The notes below the pieces were generated by a model. It saw only the letters and a list, made by a program, of their open reading frames with translations. It was not told the DNA's origin and searched no databases. The translations under genes were made by a program, and so were the position numbers. Below, piece by piece: positions 41,035 to 48,886 of a DNA stretch of 64,000 nucleotides. Within the stretch, counting starts at the first letter, position 1, and each line of letters begins with the position of its first letter. The stretch is from Frankia sp. QA3 (GTDB lineage Bacteria; Actinomycetota; Actinomycetes; Frankiales; Frankiaceae), in contig NZ_CM001489.1 in the NCBI RefSeq assembly GCF_000262465.1, positions 7,172,540 through 7,236,539 on the forward strand, read 5' to 3'.

Positions 41035-41952
41035 TCAGCCGGCCTGGCGTTCGGCGCGGTACTGGGCGGCCTGGGTGAGCAGGATGTTCTGCAACCGGCG
41101 CACCGCGGCGGGCAGGTGGCGGGTCCGGCGGCGTTGGATGACGAGGATGACCGTGGCGTCGTCGGTCTCCAGCGGACGGTAGGTGATCAGGCCGGCGCGT
41201 TCCAGCGGGTCGCCCGCGATGCTGTAGTCGGGCAGCACCGTCACGCCCAGGCCCTGGGCGACCATGAGCTTGCCCATCTCCGCGCCGTCGGTCGAGTAGG
41301 ACAGCGCCGGGTTGGCGTCGCGGAACAGCCGGTGCACGTAGCGGTGCATCAGGTAACCCGAGCGCATCGCGATGAACGGCTCGGACAGCAGCTGCGCCGG
41401 GCGGATGCTGGCGTGGCGGGCCAGCGGGCTGTCGGTCCGGCAGCACAGCACGGCGCGGCCGCGGAACAGCTCCGCGGTCTCCAGGTCGGGGGCGACGTCG
41501 TCGCCGTCCATGAGGTTGACCAGCCCGAGATCGAGCCCGCCGTCGAGTAGCAGCCGGTGGATGTCGGCCTGCTGGGTGTTGACGACCTCGACCTGGGTGT
41601 TCGGCTGGGCGGCGCGGAACTCGATCAGGGCGGGGGCGAGCAGCGGCACCGTGGCGGCGTTCACCGTCCCGATCCGGATCATGCGACTGGAGCGGTGCTG
41701 GTCGTCGGCGGCGGCGCGCAGCCGGTCGACCGACTCCAGCACGTCGGTGACGAAGGGCAGCAGCTCCCCGCCGGTCGCGCTGATGGTCGCGCCGGTGCGG
41801 CGGCGGTCGAGCAAGGTCAGCCCGAGCTCGCGTTCCAGGTTGCGGATGGTCTCGCTCAGCGCCGGCTGGGACATGTGCAGCGCGTCGCTCGCGGCCCGCA
41901 TCGAGCCGAGCCGGACGACCGCGGCGAGGCACTCGAGCTGTTCGATCCGCAC
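41035..41952 (-). CDS. LysR-type transcriptional regulator of the organosulfur operon
   Basis: The 305-residue protein has an N-terminal winged HTH (Arg-Ala-Ala-Ser-Asp-Ala-Leu-His-Met-Ser-Gln-Pro-Ala-Leu-Ser as recognition helix) and a periplasmic-binding-type effector domain at about 90-300. LysR proteins such as CysB, Cbl and SsuR control sulfonate-use genes in response to sulfur intermediates. The gene is divergent from the SfnG-like gene across 565 bp, the classic layout for control of that operon. The start is the GTG at 41952, read as Val-Arg-Ile-Glu-Gln-Leu-Glu. Confidence 0.9.
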   Translation of the reverse strand: MRIEQLECLAAVVRLGSMRAASDALHMSQPALSETIRNLERELGLTLLDRRRTGATISATGGELLPFVTDVLESVDRLRAAADDQHRSSRMIRIGTVNAATVPLLAPALIEFRAAQPNTQVEVVNTQQADIHRLLLDGGLDLGLVNLMDGDDVAPDLETAELFRGRAVLCCRTDSPLARHASIRPAQLLSEPFIAMRSGYLMHRYVHRLFRDANPALSYSTDGAEMGKLMVAQGLGVTVLPDYSIAGDPLERAGLITYRPLETDDATVILVIQRRRTRHLPAAVRRLQNILLTQAAQYRAERQAG

Positions 41953-42517
41953 CGCAGCCTTCCCGCCCGGACGGTTCAAGGGCCGCCCTATCGCACCCTC
42001 GCCGAGCCCTGATTGACCGGTCCGGACGGCGCGGGCAGACTGGTCACCATGTCGATGGGCATTATAGGGATCGCCGGGCAGCGCCGGCCGTCCGTCGATG
42101 CGGGCGCTGGTCGTGCCACCGTGGCCCGGCGCGCCTGTCGCCGGGCCGAGCCCTGTCGCCGGTCCGGACGATGTGGGGTCCGCCCCGCCGCCTGACCGAC
42201 GCTCCGGGCAGCCGCGGTCGGGTCAGTACACCGGCCTGGCCTCGACGGCCCCAACTCCCCGGGCCTACTGTTTTCGGTGTAGTTCCAGCATTCCTGCACC
42301 TGCTATTCCCGCATCGTCGCCGTTCCGGCGTGGCCTGCTGCCGATAATGCCGGCGTGGGCGGGATCGCCGCGTTCCGGCGTCACCCTTATTCATACCGCG
42401 GTCTGTTCGTGCTGTCTTCTCGGTGTCGCCGCGTGCCGCCGGTCGCCGCGTTCTCGCGTTGCGCCGCCGAGCCGGTTCCATTACCCGCCCGCACCACTGC
42501 CATGGAGGTACTACCCG
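41953..42517 (+). other. Long regulatory leader between LysR and SfnG genes
   Basis: No protein is firmly supported. A 60-codon frame (42013-42195) ends with three Cys in Arg-rich context. The frame continuous with SfnG (no stop between about 42098 and 42518) includes Val-Cys-Ser-Cys-Cys-Leu-Leu...Ala-Cys at about 42407-42445. The Cys clusters may be remnants of, or part of, cysteine-sensing leader peptides. AT-rich pockets near 42272 (GTTTTCGG) and 42340-42400 may hold promoter or operator elements. Confidence 0.4.
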
Positions 42518-43651
42518 ATGTCAGATGAGGTCGACGTCGGTCGCGAGCCGATCAAGTTCGCCTACTGGGTGCCGAACGTCAGCGGCGGCCTGGTGGTCAG
42601 CAGGATCGAGCAGCGCACCGACTGGAGCTACGACTACAACCGGCGCCTCGCCGTGCTCGCGGAGAACAACGGCTTCGACTACGCGCTCAGCCAGGTCCGC
42701 TACACCGCCTCCTACGGCGCCGCCTACCAGCACGAGTCGACCGGCTTCAGCCTGGCACTGCTGCTGGCCACCGAGCGGCTGAAGGTGATCGCCGCGATTC
42801 ACCCGGGGCTGTGGCATCCGGGCGTGCTGGCCAAGTTCATCGCCACCGCCGATCAGATCACCGGCGGCCGGGCCGCCGTCAACGTCGTCAGCGGCTGGTT
42901 CAAGGACGAGTTCACCAAGCTCGGCGAGCCCTGGCTGGAACACGACGAGCGGTACCGGCGCAGCGAGGAGTTCATCCGCTACCTGCGCGAGATCTGGACC
43001 GACGACCACGCCGAGTTCCGCGGCGACTTCTACCGGCTGCACGACTTCGACCTCAAGCCCAAGCCGGTGACGGCCCTCGACCGGCCGCATCCGGAGATCT
43101 TCCAGGGCGGCAACTCGACGGCCGCGCGGGCGATGGCGGGCCGGGTGTCGGACTGGTATTTCAGCAACGGCCGCGACCTCGACGGCGTCAGCGAGCAGAT
43201 CGCCGAGGTCAACGCCGAGGCGGCCCGCCAGGGCCGCCGCGTCCGATTCGGCCTCAACGGTTTCCTCATCGCCCGCGACACCGAGGCCGAGGCCCGCGAG
43301 GTGCTCCGCGAGATCATCGCCAAGGCGGACCGGGAGGCCGTCGAGGGCTTCGGCTCCGCGGTCAGGCAGGCGGGCCGGTCGACCTCGGACGGCAAGGGCA
43401 TGTGGCAGGACTCGGAGTTCGCCGACCTGGTCCAGTACAACGACGGCTTCCGTACCGGCCTCGTCGGCACGCCCGAGCAGATCGCCGAGCGCATCGTCGC
43501 CTACCGCCGCCGCGGCGTCGACCTGATCCTGCTCGGCTTCCTGCACTACCTGGAGGACGTCGAGTACTTCGGCCGCCGGATCCTGCCGCTCGTGCGGGAA
43601 CTGGAGGCCGACGCCGCCGAGCGCGGCGAGCTGGTCCGGGGAGTCTCCTGA
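42518..43651 (+). CDS. sfnG: FMNH2-dependent sulfone monooxygenase (SfnG-like, bacterial luciferase fold)
   Basis: The 377-residue protein is an LLM-type flavin monooxygenase. It begins Ile-Lys-Phe-Ala-Tyr-Trp-Val-Pro-Asn-Val-Ser-Gly-Gly-Leu-Val, which matches dimethylsulfone monooxygenases. It has Ala-Ala-Ile-His-Pro-Gly-Leu-Trp-His-Pro, Asn-Val-Val-Ser-Gly-Trp-Phe-Lys-Asp-Glu-Phe and Gln-Gly-Gly-Asn-Ser substrate/flavin segments. It should use FMNH2 and O2 to turn dimethylsulfone into methanesulfinate. The ATG at 42518 has TGGAGG upstream. The leader peptide starts 2 bp after its stop. Confidence 0.85.
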   Translation: MSDEVDVGREPIKFAYWVPNVSGGLVVSRIEQRTDWSYDYNRRLAVLAENNGFDYALSQVRYTASYGAAYQHESTGFSLALLLATERLKVIAAIHPGLWHPGVLAKFIATADQITGGRAAVNVVSGWFKDEFTKLGEPWLEHDERYRRSEEFIRYLREIWTDDHAEFRGDFYRLHDFDLKPKPVTALDRPHPEIFQGGNSTAARAMAGRVSDWYFSNGRDLDGVSEQIAEVNAEAARQGRRVRFGLNGFLIARDTEAEAREVLREIIAKADREAVEGFGSAVRQAGRSTSDGKGMWQDSEFADLVQYNDGFRTGLVGTPEQIAERIVAYRRRGVDLILLGFLHYLEDVEYFGRRILPLVRELEADAAERGELVRGVS

Positions 43652-43653
43652 TC

Positions 43654-43746
43654 ATGGCTTTCGACAGCCCGCGCGCGGGCCACCGGCGGCTGGTCCGGCG
43701 GCGCCACGTCGACTTCCGCCGCACGGGCAGCGCCCAGTGTCCGTGA
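43654..43746 (+). CDS. Putative cysteine-responsive leader peptide
   Basis: A 30-residue open frame starts with ATG 2 bp after the SfnG stop and reads MAFDSPRAGHRRLVRRRHVD..., followed by Phe-Arg-Arg-Thr-Gly-Ser-Ala-Gln-Cys-Pro and stop. The Arg-Arg-His-Val-Asp core followed after a few residues by Ser-Ala-x-Cys is the hallmark of the short leader peptides found upstream of sulfur and cysteine genes in Streptomyces and relatives. Ribosome pausing at the terminal Cys codon is thought to sense cysteine-tRNA. Here it lies within an operon, directly before an enzyme gene and its hairpin. Confidence 0.78.
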   Translation: MAFDSPRAGHRRLVRRRHVDFRRTGSAQCP

Positions 43747-43765
43747 CCAGCCTCCGCCTCCACGG

Positions 43766-43787
43766 TGCACGCGCCCCACCGCGTGCA
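43766..43787 (+). promoter_or_regulatory. Hairpin between leader peptide and acyl-CoA-dehydrogenase-like gene
   Basis: TGCACGCG-CCCCAC-CGCGTGCA is an 8-bp perfect stem with a 6-base loop, 19 bp after the leader-peptide stop and about 18 bp before the GAGGAG of the next gene. It could occlude the ribosome-binding region or act as an attenuator. No T tract follows, so control would be through translation or Rho. Confidence 0.55.
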
Positions 43788-43816
43788 TGTCCATCTCCCT
43801 CATCGAGGAGCCTCGC

Positions 43817-45115
43817 ATGTCTCTCGACGCCGACCGGCGGCCGTCCCCGTCCGCCGCCGCGACCGCCCAGGAACCCACCGCGACCGTCCCGTCCGCGCCC
43901 GACGCGCCCGCGCCCGACGCGCCCGCCGCCGAGGACAACGCGGCACGCTTCGCCGCGGCGCTGGCCCGTGCCGACCTCGTCGCCGCCGAGCTGCGCACGA
44001 CCGCCGCGGAACGCGACCACGCGAACGCCACCCCGCGCGCCGAGGTCGAGCTGCTGCGCCGCCACGACCTGCTCGCAGTCCAGGAGCCCATCGCCTACGG
44101 TGGCGACGGTCTCGACTACGCCCAGGCCGCCCAGCTCACCCGCCGCCTCGCCCGCGGCGACACCTCCATCGCCCACCTGCTCGGCTACCACTACGCCCAG
44201 ACCCGCATCGCCCCGCTGTTCGGCACGCCCGAGCAGGCCGACGCCCAGTCGCGGCGCAACGGCGCCGAGAAGCTGTTCTGGGGCGGCGTGCAGAACCCGC
44301 GCGGCGGCTCCGACCTCGTGCTGACCCGTGACGGCGACGCCTTCCGCCTCAACGGCCGGCGTTCCTTCGCCTCGGGGGCGAGCCTCGGCGACCAGCTGTC
44401 CGTCACCGCCGCGCTCGACGGCGAGCTGGTGTTCGTCTCGCTGCCCGCCGGGCGCGAGGGCTTCCAGGCCCTGGCGGACTGGGACAACATCGGCCAGCGG
44501 CTCACCGACTCCGGCGGGGTCGTGTTCGACAACGCCCGCATCGAACGCGCCGAACTGCTCGGCGACGACCCGCTCACCGGCCGCATCCCGTCGCCGTACC
44601 AGACGCTGGTCACGCCGCACTGGCAGCTCGCGTTCGTCAACTTCTACATCGGCACCGCCGAGGGCGCGCTGGAGGAGGCGCTGGACTGGACCCGCCTGCA
44701 CGCCGCGCCGTGGGAGACCTCCGGCGTCGAGCGGGCCACCGACGACGCCTACATCCTGCAGACGGTGGGGGAGCTGCGCAGCGAGATCCGCGCCGCCGCG
44801 CTGCTGGCCGACCGGGCGGGTGCGGCGTTGCAGGAAGCCCTGAACGTCGGCCCGGAGCTGACCGCCGACGAGCGGGCCGAGGCGGCGATCGCCGTCTACG
44901 AGGCGAAGTACCTGACGACGAAGGTGTCGCTGGCGGCGGCGAGCCGGCTGTTCGAGATCCAGGGCTCGCGGGCGACGACCAGCGCCTACGGCTTCGACCG
45001 CCACTGGCGCAACCTGCGCACCCACACCGTCCACGACCCGGTGGCCTACAAGGCGCGCGAGGTCGGCGACTGGACGCTCAACCGCCGCGCCCCGGAGTTC
45101 TCGCTCTACCGCTGA
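43817..45115 (+). CDS. Acyl-CoA-dehydrogenase-fold monooxygenase (SfnB/DszC-like), first copy
   Basis: The 432-residue protein has the three-part acyl-CoA dehydrogenase fold (N-terminal helices, middle beta domain with Trp-Gly-Gly-Val-Gln-Asn-Pro-Arg-Gly-Gly, C-terminal helices ending Asp-Arg-His-Trp-Arg-Asn-Leu-Arg-Thr-His-Thr-Val-His-Asp-Pro). The final Arg-Thr-His-Thr-x-His-Asp-Pro segment is typical of the SfnB/DszC/TdsC group, flavin monooxygenases that act on sulfur compounds instead of dehydrogenating CoA thioesters. No catalytic Glu of a true dehydrogenase is evident. The N-terminal 40 residues are a Pro/Ala/Asp low-complexity tail. Its translation is probably governed by the upstream leader peptide. 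Confidence 0.85.
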   Translation: MSLDADRRPSPSAAATAQEPTATVPSAPDAPAPDAPAAEDNAARFAAALARADLVAAELRTTAAERDHANATPRAEVELLRRHDLLAVQEPIAYGGDGLDYAQAAQLTRRLARGDTSIAHLLGYHYAQTRIAPLFGTPEQADAQSRRNGAEKLFWGGVQNPRGGSDLVLTRDGDAFRLNGRRSFASGASLGDQLSVTAALDGELVFVSLPAGREGFQALADWDNIGQRLTDSGGVVFDNARIERAELLGDDPLTGRIPSPYQTLVTPHWQLAFVNFYIGTAEGALEEALDWTRLHAAPWETSGVERATDDAYILQTVGELRSEIRAAALLADRAGAALQEALNVGPELTADERAEAAIAVYEAKYLTTKVSLAAASRLFEIQGSRATTSAYGFDRHWRNLRTHTVHDPVAYKAREVGDWTLNRRAPEFSLYR

Positions 45116-45263
45116 CCCCACGGCCGGCGGCCCGCCGACAGGGGGCCTGACGGCCGGACGTCGGAAAGCCGGCGTCGACGAACCCCGCAGGGGACGGCGA
45201 TGATGGCGGGCGCCGCGACGTGGTGCCCGCCATCATCTGCCCCTCGACCACAGGAGTGCCGCC

Positions 45264-46517
45264 GTGTCCGATCGCCCGTTCGCCGCCGCAGTCGTCCCGA
45301 CCGTCGTCGACCGTCCGGTCGCGGTGCTGCGTTCGGACGCCGAGGCGATCGAGGCCGCGGGCTCGCTCGCGGTGCGGTTCGCGGCGGGCGCCGGCGGCCG
45401 GGACGCCGAACGGCGGCTGCCCACCGTCGAGGTCGAGGAACTGTCCGCCTCGGGGCTGCTCGGCAGCACCGTGCCGGCGCGCTTCGGCGGGGCGGACGTG
45501 TCGGTGGCGACGCTGACCGAGGTGTTCCGGCTGCTCGCCACCGCCGACGCGAGCCTCGCCCAGATCCCGCACAGCCACTTCGTCTTCCTCGACGCCCTGC
45601 GCCGCCAGGGCGACGCCGACCAGCAGGGCTTCTACTTCGCCCAGGCGCTCGCCGGGCGGCGCTTCGCCAACGCGCAGAGCGAACGCGGCGGGCGGACCAT
45701 CGCCGACGACGCCACCACGCTGCGCCGCCGCCCCGACGGCGGCTACCTGCTCACCGGGGAGAAGTTCTACTGCACCGGCGCGCTGTTCGCCCACTGGCTG
45801 GTCGTGCGCGCCGTCCTCGCCGACACCCCGGCGCGCCCCGACGGCTCGCCGGTCAAGGCGCTGGCCTACATCGCCCGGGACACCCCCGGCGTGCGGGTCG
45901 CCGACGACTGGGACGGCATGGGCCAGCGCACCACGGCCAGCGGCACCGTCCGCCTCGACGAGGTGGCGGTCGAGGCGAACCAGGTCGTGCCCTTCTCGCC
46001 GATCTTCGACGGCCCGACGACGTACGGCGCCCGCGCGCAGGTCCTGCACGCCGCGCTGGACACCGGCATCGCCCGCGGCGCCCTCGACGACGCCGCCGCC
46101 CAGGTCGCGAAGGCCCGGCCGTGGTTCGAAAGCGGCGCTGCGCGGGCCGCCGACGATCCGCTGCTCGTCCAGCAGGCCGGCGAGCTGGAGATCGAGGTCC
46201 GGGCGGCGGAGGCGCTGCTGCGCGAGGCGGCGGCGGCTGTCGACGCCGCCGAGCTCGACCCGACCGACGACGCCACCGCGCGGGCGTCCGTCGCCACCGC
46301 CGTGGCCAAGGTCGCCGGCGCGCGGGCCGCGGTGCGTGCCGCGTCCGAGCTGTTCGAGCTCGGCGGCACCCGCTCGGCCGCCGGCACGCTGAACCTCGCC
46401 CGCCACTGGCGCGACGGCCGCACCCACACACTGCACGACCCGAGCCGCTGGAAGGTCCAGCACATCGGCCGCTGGCTGCTGTCCGGCACCCCGCCGCCCC
46501 GCCACGGCCAGCTCTGA
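45264..46517 (+). CDS. Acyl-CoA-dehydrogenase-fold monooxygenase (SfnB-like), second copy
   Basis: The 417-residue protein has the same fold as the preceding one and is a diverged paralogue: Ile-Pro-His-Ser-His-Phe-Val-Phe-Leu-Asp, Gly-Glu-Lys-Phe-Tyr-Cys-Thr-Gly-Ala-Leu-Phe and a C-terminal Arg-Asp-Gly-Arg-Thr-His-Thr-Leu-His-Asp-Pro. This one is closer to SfnB itself. The GTG at 45264 follows AGGAG. A 148 bp gap with its own AT-poor sequence separates it from the first copy. Together they suggest oxidation of two related sulfur substrates or two successive steps. Confidence 0.87.
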   Translation: MSDRPFAAAVVPTVVDRPVAVLRSDAEAIEAAGSLAVRFAAGAGGRDAERRLPTVEVEELSASGLLGSTVPARFGGADVSVATLTEVFRLLATADASLAQIPHSHFVFLDALRRQGDADQQGFYFAQALAGRRFANAQSERGGRTIADDATTLRRRPDGGYLLTGEKFYCTGALFAHWLVVRAVLADTPARPDGSPVKALAYIARDTPGVRVADDWDGMGQRTTASGTVRLDEVAVEANQVVPFSPIFDGPTTYGARAQVLHAALDTGIARGALDDAAAQVAKARPWFESGAARAADDPLLVQQAGELEIEVRAAEALLREAAAAVDAAELDPTDDATARASVATAVAKVAGARAAVRAASELFELGGTRSAAGTLNLARHWRDGRTHTLHDPSRWKVQHIGRWLLSGTPPPRHGQL

Positions 46518-46662
46518 ACTCCCCGCCCGGCCCGGACCCGCCGGCTCCCCCGACTCCCCCCGACCCGACGGCCCCATCGGATCACCGGTCCGATCCGACC
46601 ATCGGCCCGCGAGACCACCGGCCCCGGGGGACCAGCGGTCGCGATCCCTGGAGGTATCCCGC

Positions 46663-47835
46663 ATGACGCTGCGGCTGCACTGGTTCCTGCCCACCTACGG
46701 CGACTCGCGCTTCATCGTCGGCGGCGGCCACGGCCTGCCCGCGGGGGTCGCGGCCGGCGACCGGCGGTCCACCATCGGCTACCTGTCGTCGATCGCCCGC
46801 GCCGCCGAGGAGTTCGGCTTCGCCGGCGCGCTCACCCCGACCGGGGCGTGGTGTCAGGACGCCTGGCTGACGACGGCGATGCTGGCCCGCGAGTCCGAGC
46901 GGCTGGCGTTCCTCGTCGCGTTCCGGCCAGGCCTGATCAGCCCGACGCTCGCCGCGCAGATGGCCGCCACGTTCAGCGCGCACGCCCCCGGCCGACTGCT
47001 GCTCAACGTCGTCACCGGCGGGGAGGCGCACGAGCAGCGTGCCTACGGCGACCATCTGGACAAGGACGCCCGCTACGCCCGCTGCGACGAGTTCCTCTCC
47101 GTCGTGCGCCGGCTGTGGGCGGGGGAGAGCGTGACCCACCGCGGCACCCACCTCGACGTCGAGGCCGCCCGGCTGCCCACCCTGCCCGACCCCGTCCCGT
47201 CGCTGTACTTCGGCGGTTCCTCGTCCGCGGCCGGCCCCGTCGCCGCGACCCACGCGGATGTGTATCTGACCTGGGGCGAGCCGCTGGCCGCCGTCGCCGA
47301 GAAGATCGCCTGGATCCGCGGCCTCGCCGCCGAGCGGGGCCGGACGATCCGGTTCGGCATCCGGCTGCACGTCATCACCCGCGACAGCGCCGAGGACGCC
47401 TGGCGGGAGGCCGGCCGCCTGCTCGACGCCCTCGGTGAGGACGTCGTCACCGCCGCCCAGGCCGGCCTCGCCCGCAGCGAGTCCACCGGCCAGTCCCGGA
47501 TGCTCGCCCTGCACGCCCGCCACCGCGCCGACGGCAGCTGGCGCGACCCGCGCGCCCTGGAGATCGCCCCGAACCTGTGGGCCGGGGTCGGGCTGGTGCG
47601 CGGCGGCGCCGGCACCGCGCTGGTCGGCAGCCACGGCGAGGTGGCCGAGCGGATCGCCGAGTACGCCGCACTCGGCATCGACGAGTTCGTCTTCTCCGGC
47701 TATCCCCACCTGGAGGAGCTGTACTGGTTCGGCGAGGGCGTGCTGCCCCAGCTCGCCCGCGCCGGCCTGCTCCCCGCCGCTCCCGCGACCGCCGCCGACA
47801 CCGGCAACCGCCCCTTCCTTCCCGCCGCCCACTGA
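46663..47835 (+). CDS. FMNH2-dependent alkanesulfonate monooxygenase (SsuD-like)
   Basis: The 390-residue LLM-fold protein begins Leu-Arg-Leu-His-Trp-Phe-Leu-Pro-Thr-Tyr-Gly-Asp, close to SsuD, and has Val-Ala-Phe-Arg-Pro-Gly-Leu-Ile-Ser-Pro-Thr, Asn-Val-Val-Thr-Gly-Gly, Tyr-Phe-Gly-Gly-Ser-Ser and Phe-Ser-Gly-Tyr-Pro-His-Leu-Glu-Glu. SsuD cleaves alkanesulfonates to aldehyde and sulfite. Its presence as the last gene fits conversion of methanesulfonate or similar products made by the upstream enzymes. A GGAGG precedes the ATG at 46663. Confidence 0.87.
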   Translation: MTLRLHWFLPTYGDSRFIVGGGHGLPAGVAAGDRRSTIGYLSSIARAAEEFGFAGALTPTGAWCQDAWLTTAMLARESERLAFLVAFRPGLISPTLAAQMAATFSAHAPGRLLLNVVTGGEAHEQRAYGDHLDKDARYARCDEFLSVVRRLWAGESVTHRGTHLDVEAARLPTLPDPVPSLYFGGSSSAAGPVAATHADVYLTWGEPLAAVAEKIAWIRGLAAERGRTIRFGIRLHVITRDSAEDAWREAGRLLDALGEDVVTAAQAGLARSESTGQSRMLALHARHRADGSWRDPRALEIAPNLWAGVGLVRGGAGTALVGSHGEVAERIAEYAALGIDEFVFSGYPHLEELYWFGEGVLPQLARAGLLPAAPATAADTGNRPFLPAAH

Positions 47836-47861
47836 CCGTCCCGCCGCCGATCAGGGCCCGC

Positions 47862-47932
47862 CCTGCTTATCCGGAGGCTTTTCGTGTCCGATCTATCCCT
47901 CCGGATAACCGGATAAGCAGGGGATAAGCAGG
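47862..47932 (+). terminator. Inverted-repeat cluster at the end of the organosulfur operon
   Basis: CCTGCTTATCCGG (47862-47874) and CCGGATAAGCAGG (47909-47921) are perfect 13-bp inverted repeats with a 34-base spacer. The spacer also holds TATCC/GGATA, and a third GGATAAGCAGG follows at 47922-47932. The site lies between the convergent operon and phosphatase gene, where a bidirectional terminator would be useful. A role as a regulatory or repetitive element is equally possible. Confidence 0.5.
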
Positions 47933-47956
47933 AAGGGGGCCGATCGCGGGCTGTGG

Positions 47957-48745
47957 TCAGAGCGGGCGGCAGGCGTGGGTGAGGGTCCAGCCGGCGGCGG
48001 GATCGTCGGCGGGGGCGTGGCCATCGGCGGGGGCCTGGCCAGCGCCGGGGGCGGGCGGGACGCGGCGGTGCAGCAGGGTGGCGGTCAGGGGGGCGACATC
48101 GATCCGCCAGAACACCTCCGGCGGGCACCGCAGCACGAGGAGCAGCACCGCGCGGACGACCGCCGGATGCGTCACCGCCACGACGGGCCCCGGTCGGCCG
48201 CCCACTCGGGCGAGCCAGCCACCGACGCGGTCGAGCAGGTCCGCGCGCGACTCCCCGCCCGGCGGGGCCATCATCGGGTCCTCATGCCAACGGCGCAGCT
48301 CGCCCAGCGGGATCTCGTCGAGTCCCCGGCCGCGCCAGGCCCCGACATCCAGGTCCCGCAGCGCGGCTTCGACGCCCTCGTCCGCCCCGCCACCGTCCGC
48401 CCCGCCACCGTCCGCGTCGGCGCGCGTGTGCGTGTCGGCGTTGGTGTGCGTGTCCGCGTCGGCGTTGGTGTCGGCGTTGGTGTCGGCGTTGGTGTTGGTG
48501 TCGGCGTTGGTGTTGGCACCGGCGTGGCGGAGGCCCAACGCCCGCGCGGTCTGCCGGGCGCGGGCGGAGCCGTCGGTGAGCACCCGCGCCCGGGCGGGCA
48601 GCGCTCCGGCCGCGGCCGCGGCCCGGCGCAGCCCGTCGGCGTCGACGTCCTCGTCGACGGGGAATCGGGCCTCCCGCAATGCCTGGGTCGGCGCCGCGCT
48701 GACCAGCGCCAGCCGAACGACTCCTGCGGCCGGGGCTGACGACAT
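47957..48745 (-). CDS. Histidine-phosphatase-fold protein lacking the RHG motif
   Basis: The 262-residue protein fits the histidine phosphatase superfamily (Val-Leu-Thr-Asp-Gly-Ser-Ala-Arg-Ala-Arg-Gln-Thr-Ala and Pro-Gly-Gly-Glu-Ser at about residue 158, Ala-Val-Thr-His-Pro-Ala-Val at about 190). The catalytic Arg-His-Gly near the N-terminus is replaced by Val-Ser-Ala-Ala-Pro-Thr. An Asn/Ala/Asp/Thr repeat of hexamer units fills residues 70-110. The second His is present, so partial or altered chemistry is possible. The frame remains open upstream of the ATG at 48745 as far as about 48888. The C-terminal region is a Pro/Ala/Asp linker. Confidence 0.7.
   Translation of the reverse strand: MSSAPAAGVVRLALVSAAPTQALREARFPVDEDVDADGLRRAAAAAGALPARARVLTDGSARARQTARALGLRHAGANTNADTNTNADTNADTNADADTHTNADTHTRADADGGGADGGGADEGVEAALRDLDVGAWRGRGLDEIPLGELRRWHEDPMMAPPGGESRADLLDRVGGWLARVGGRPGPVVAVTHPAVVRAVLLLVLRCPPEVFWRIDVAPLTATLLHRRVPPAPGAGQAPADGHAPADDPAAGWTLTHACRPL
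48415..48530 (+). repeat. Hexanucleotide-type repeat inside the phosphatase-like gene
   Basis: Variants of TCGGCGTTGGTG and shorter units recur across about 115 bp and encode Asn-Ala-Asp-Thr/Thr-Asn-Ala-Asp repeats on the minus strand. Array sizes of this kind often vary between strains. Confidence 0.85.
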
Positions 48746-48886
48746 CACCGGCCGAGGTAACCAGCGCCGCGCCATCGCGTCAACGCCGGCCTCCCGCAGC
48801 GCGTGCGCGAGGCGCCTAGCGGCGTCGGTCAGGTCGGGGACGGCACCGTCCGGCTGCCAGCCGGTGGACCTTCCTGGCAGGTCCGT

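Noticed and set aside
42098-42517. Upstream in-frame extension of the SfnG-like protein
   Set aside because: Translation is not similar to the family, which starts near 42518 where a ribosome-binding site lies; the Cys cluster is noted separately.
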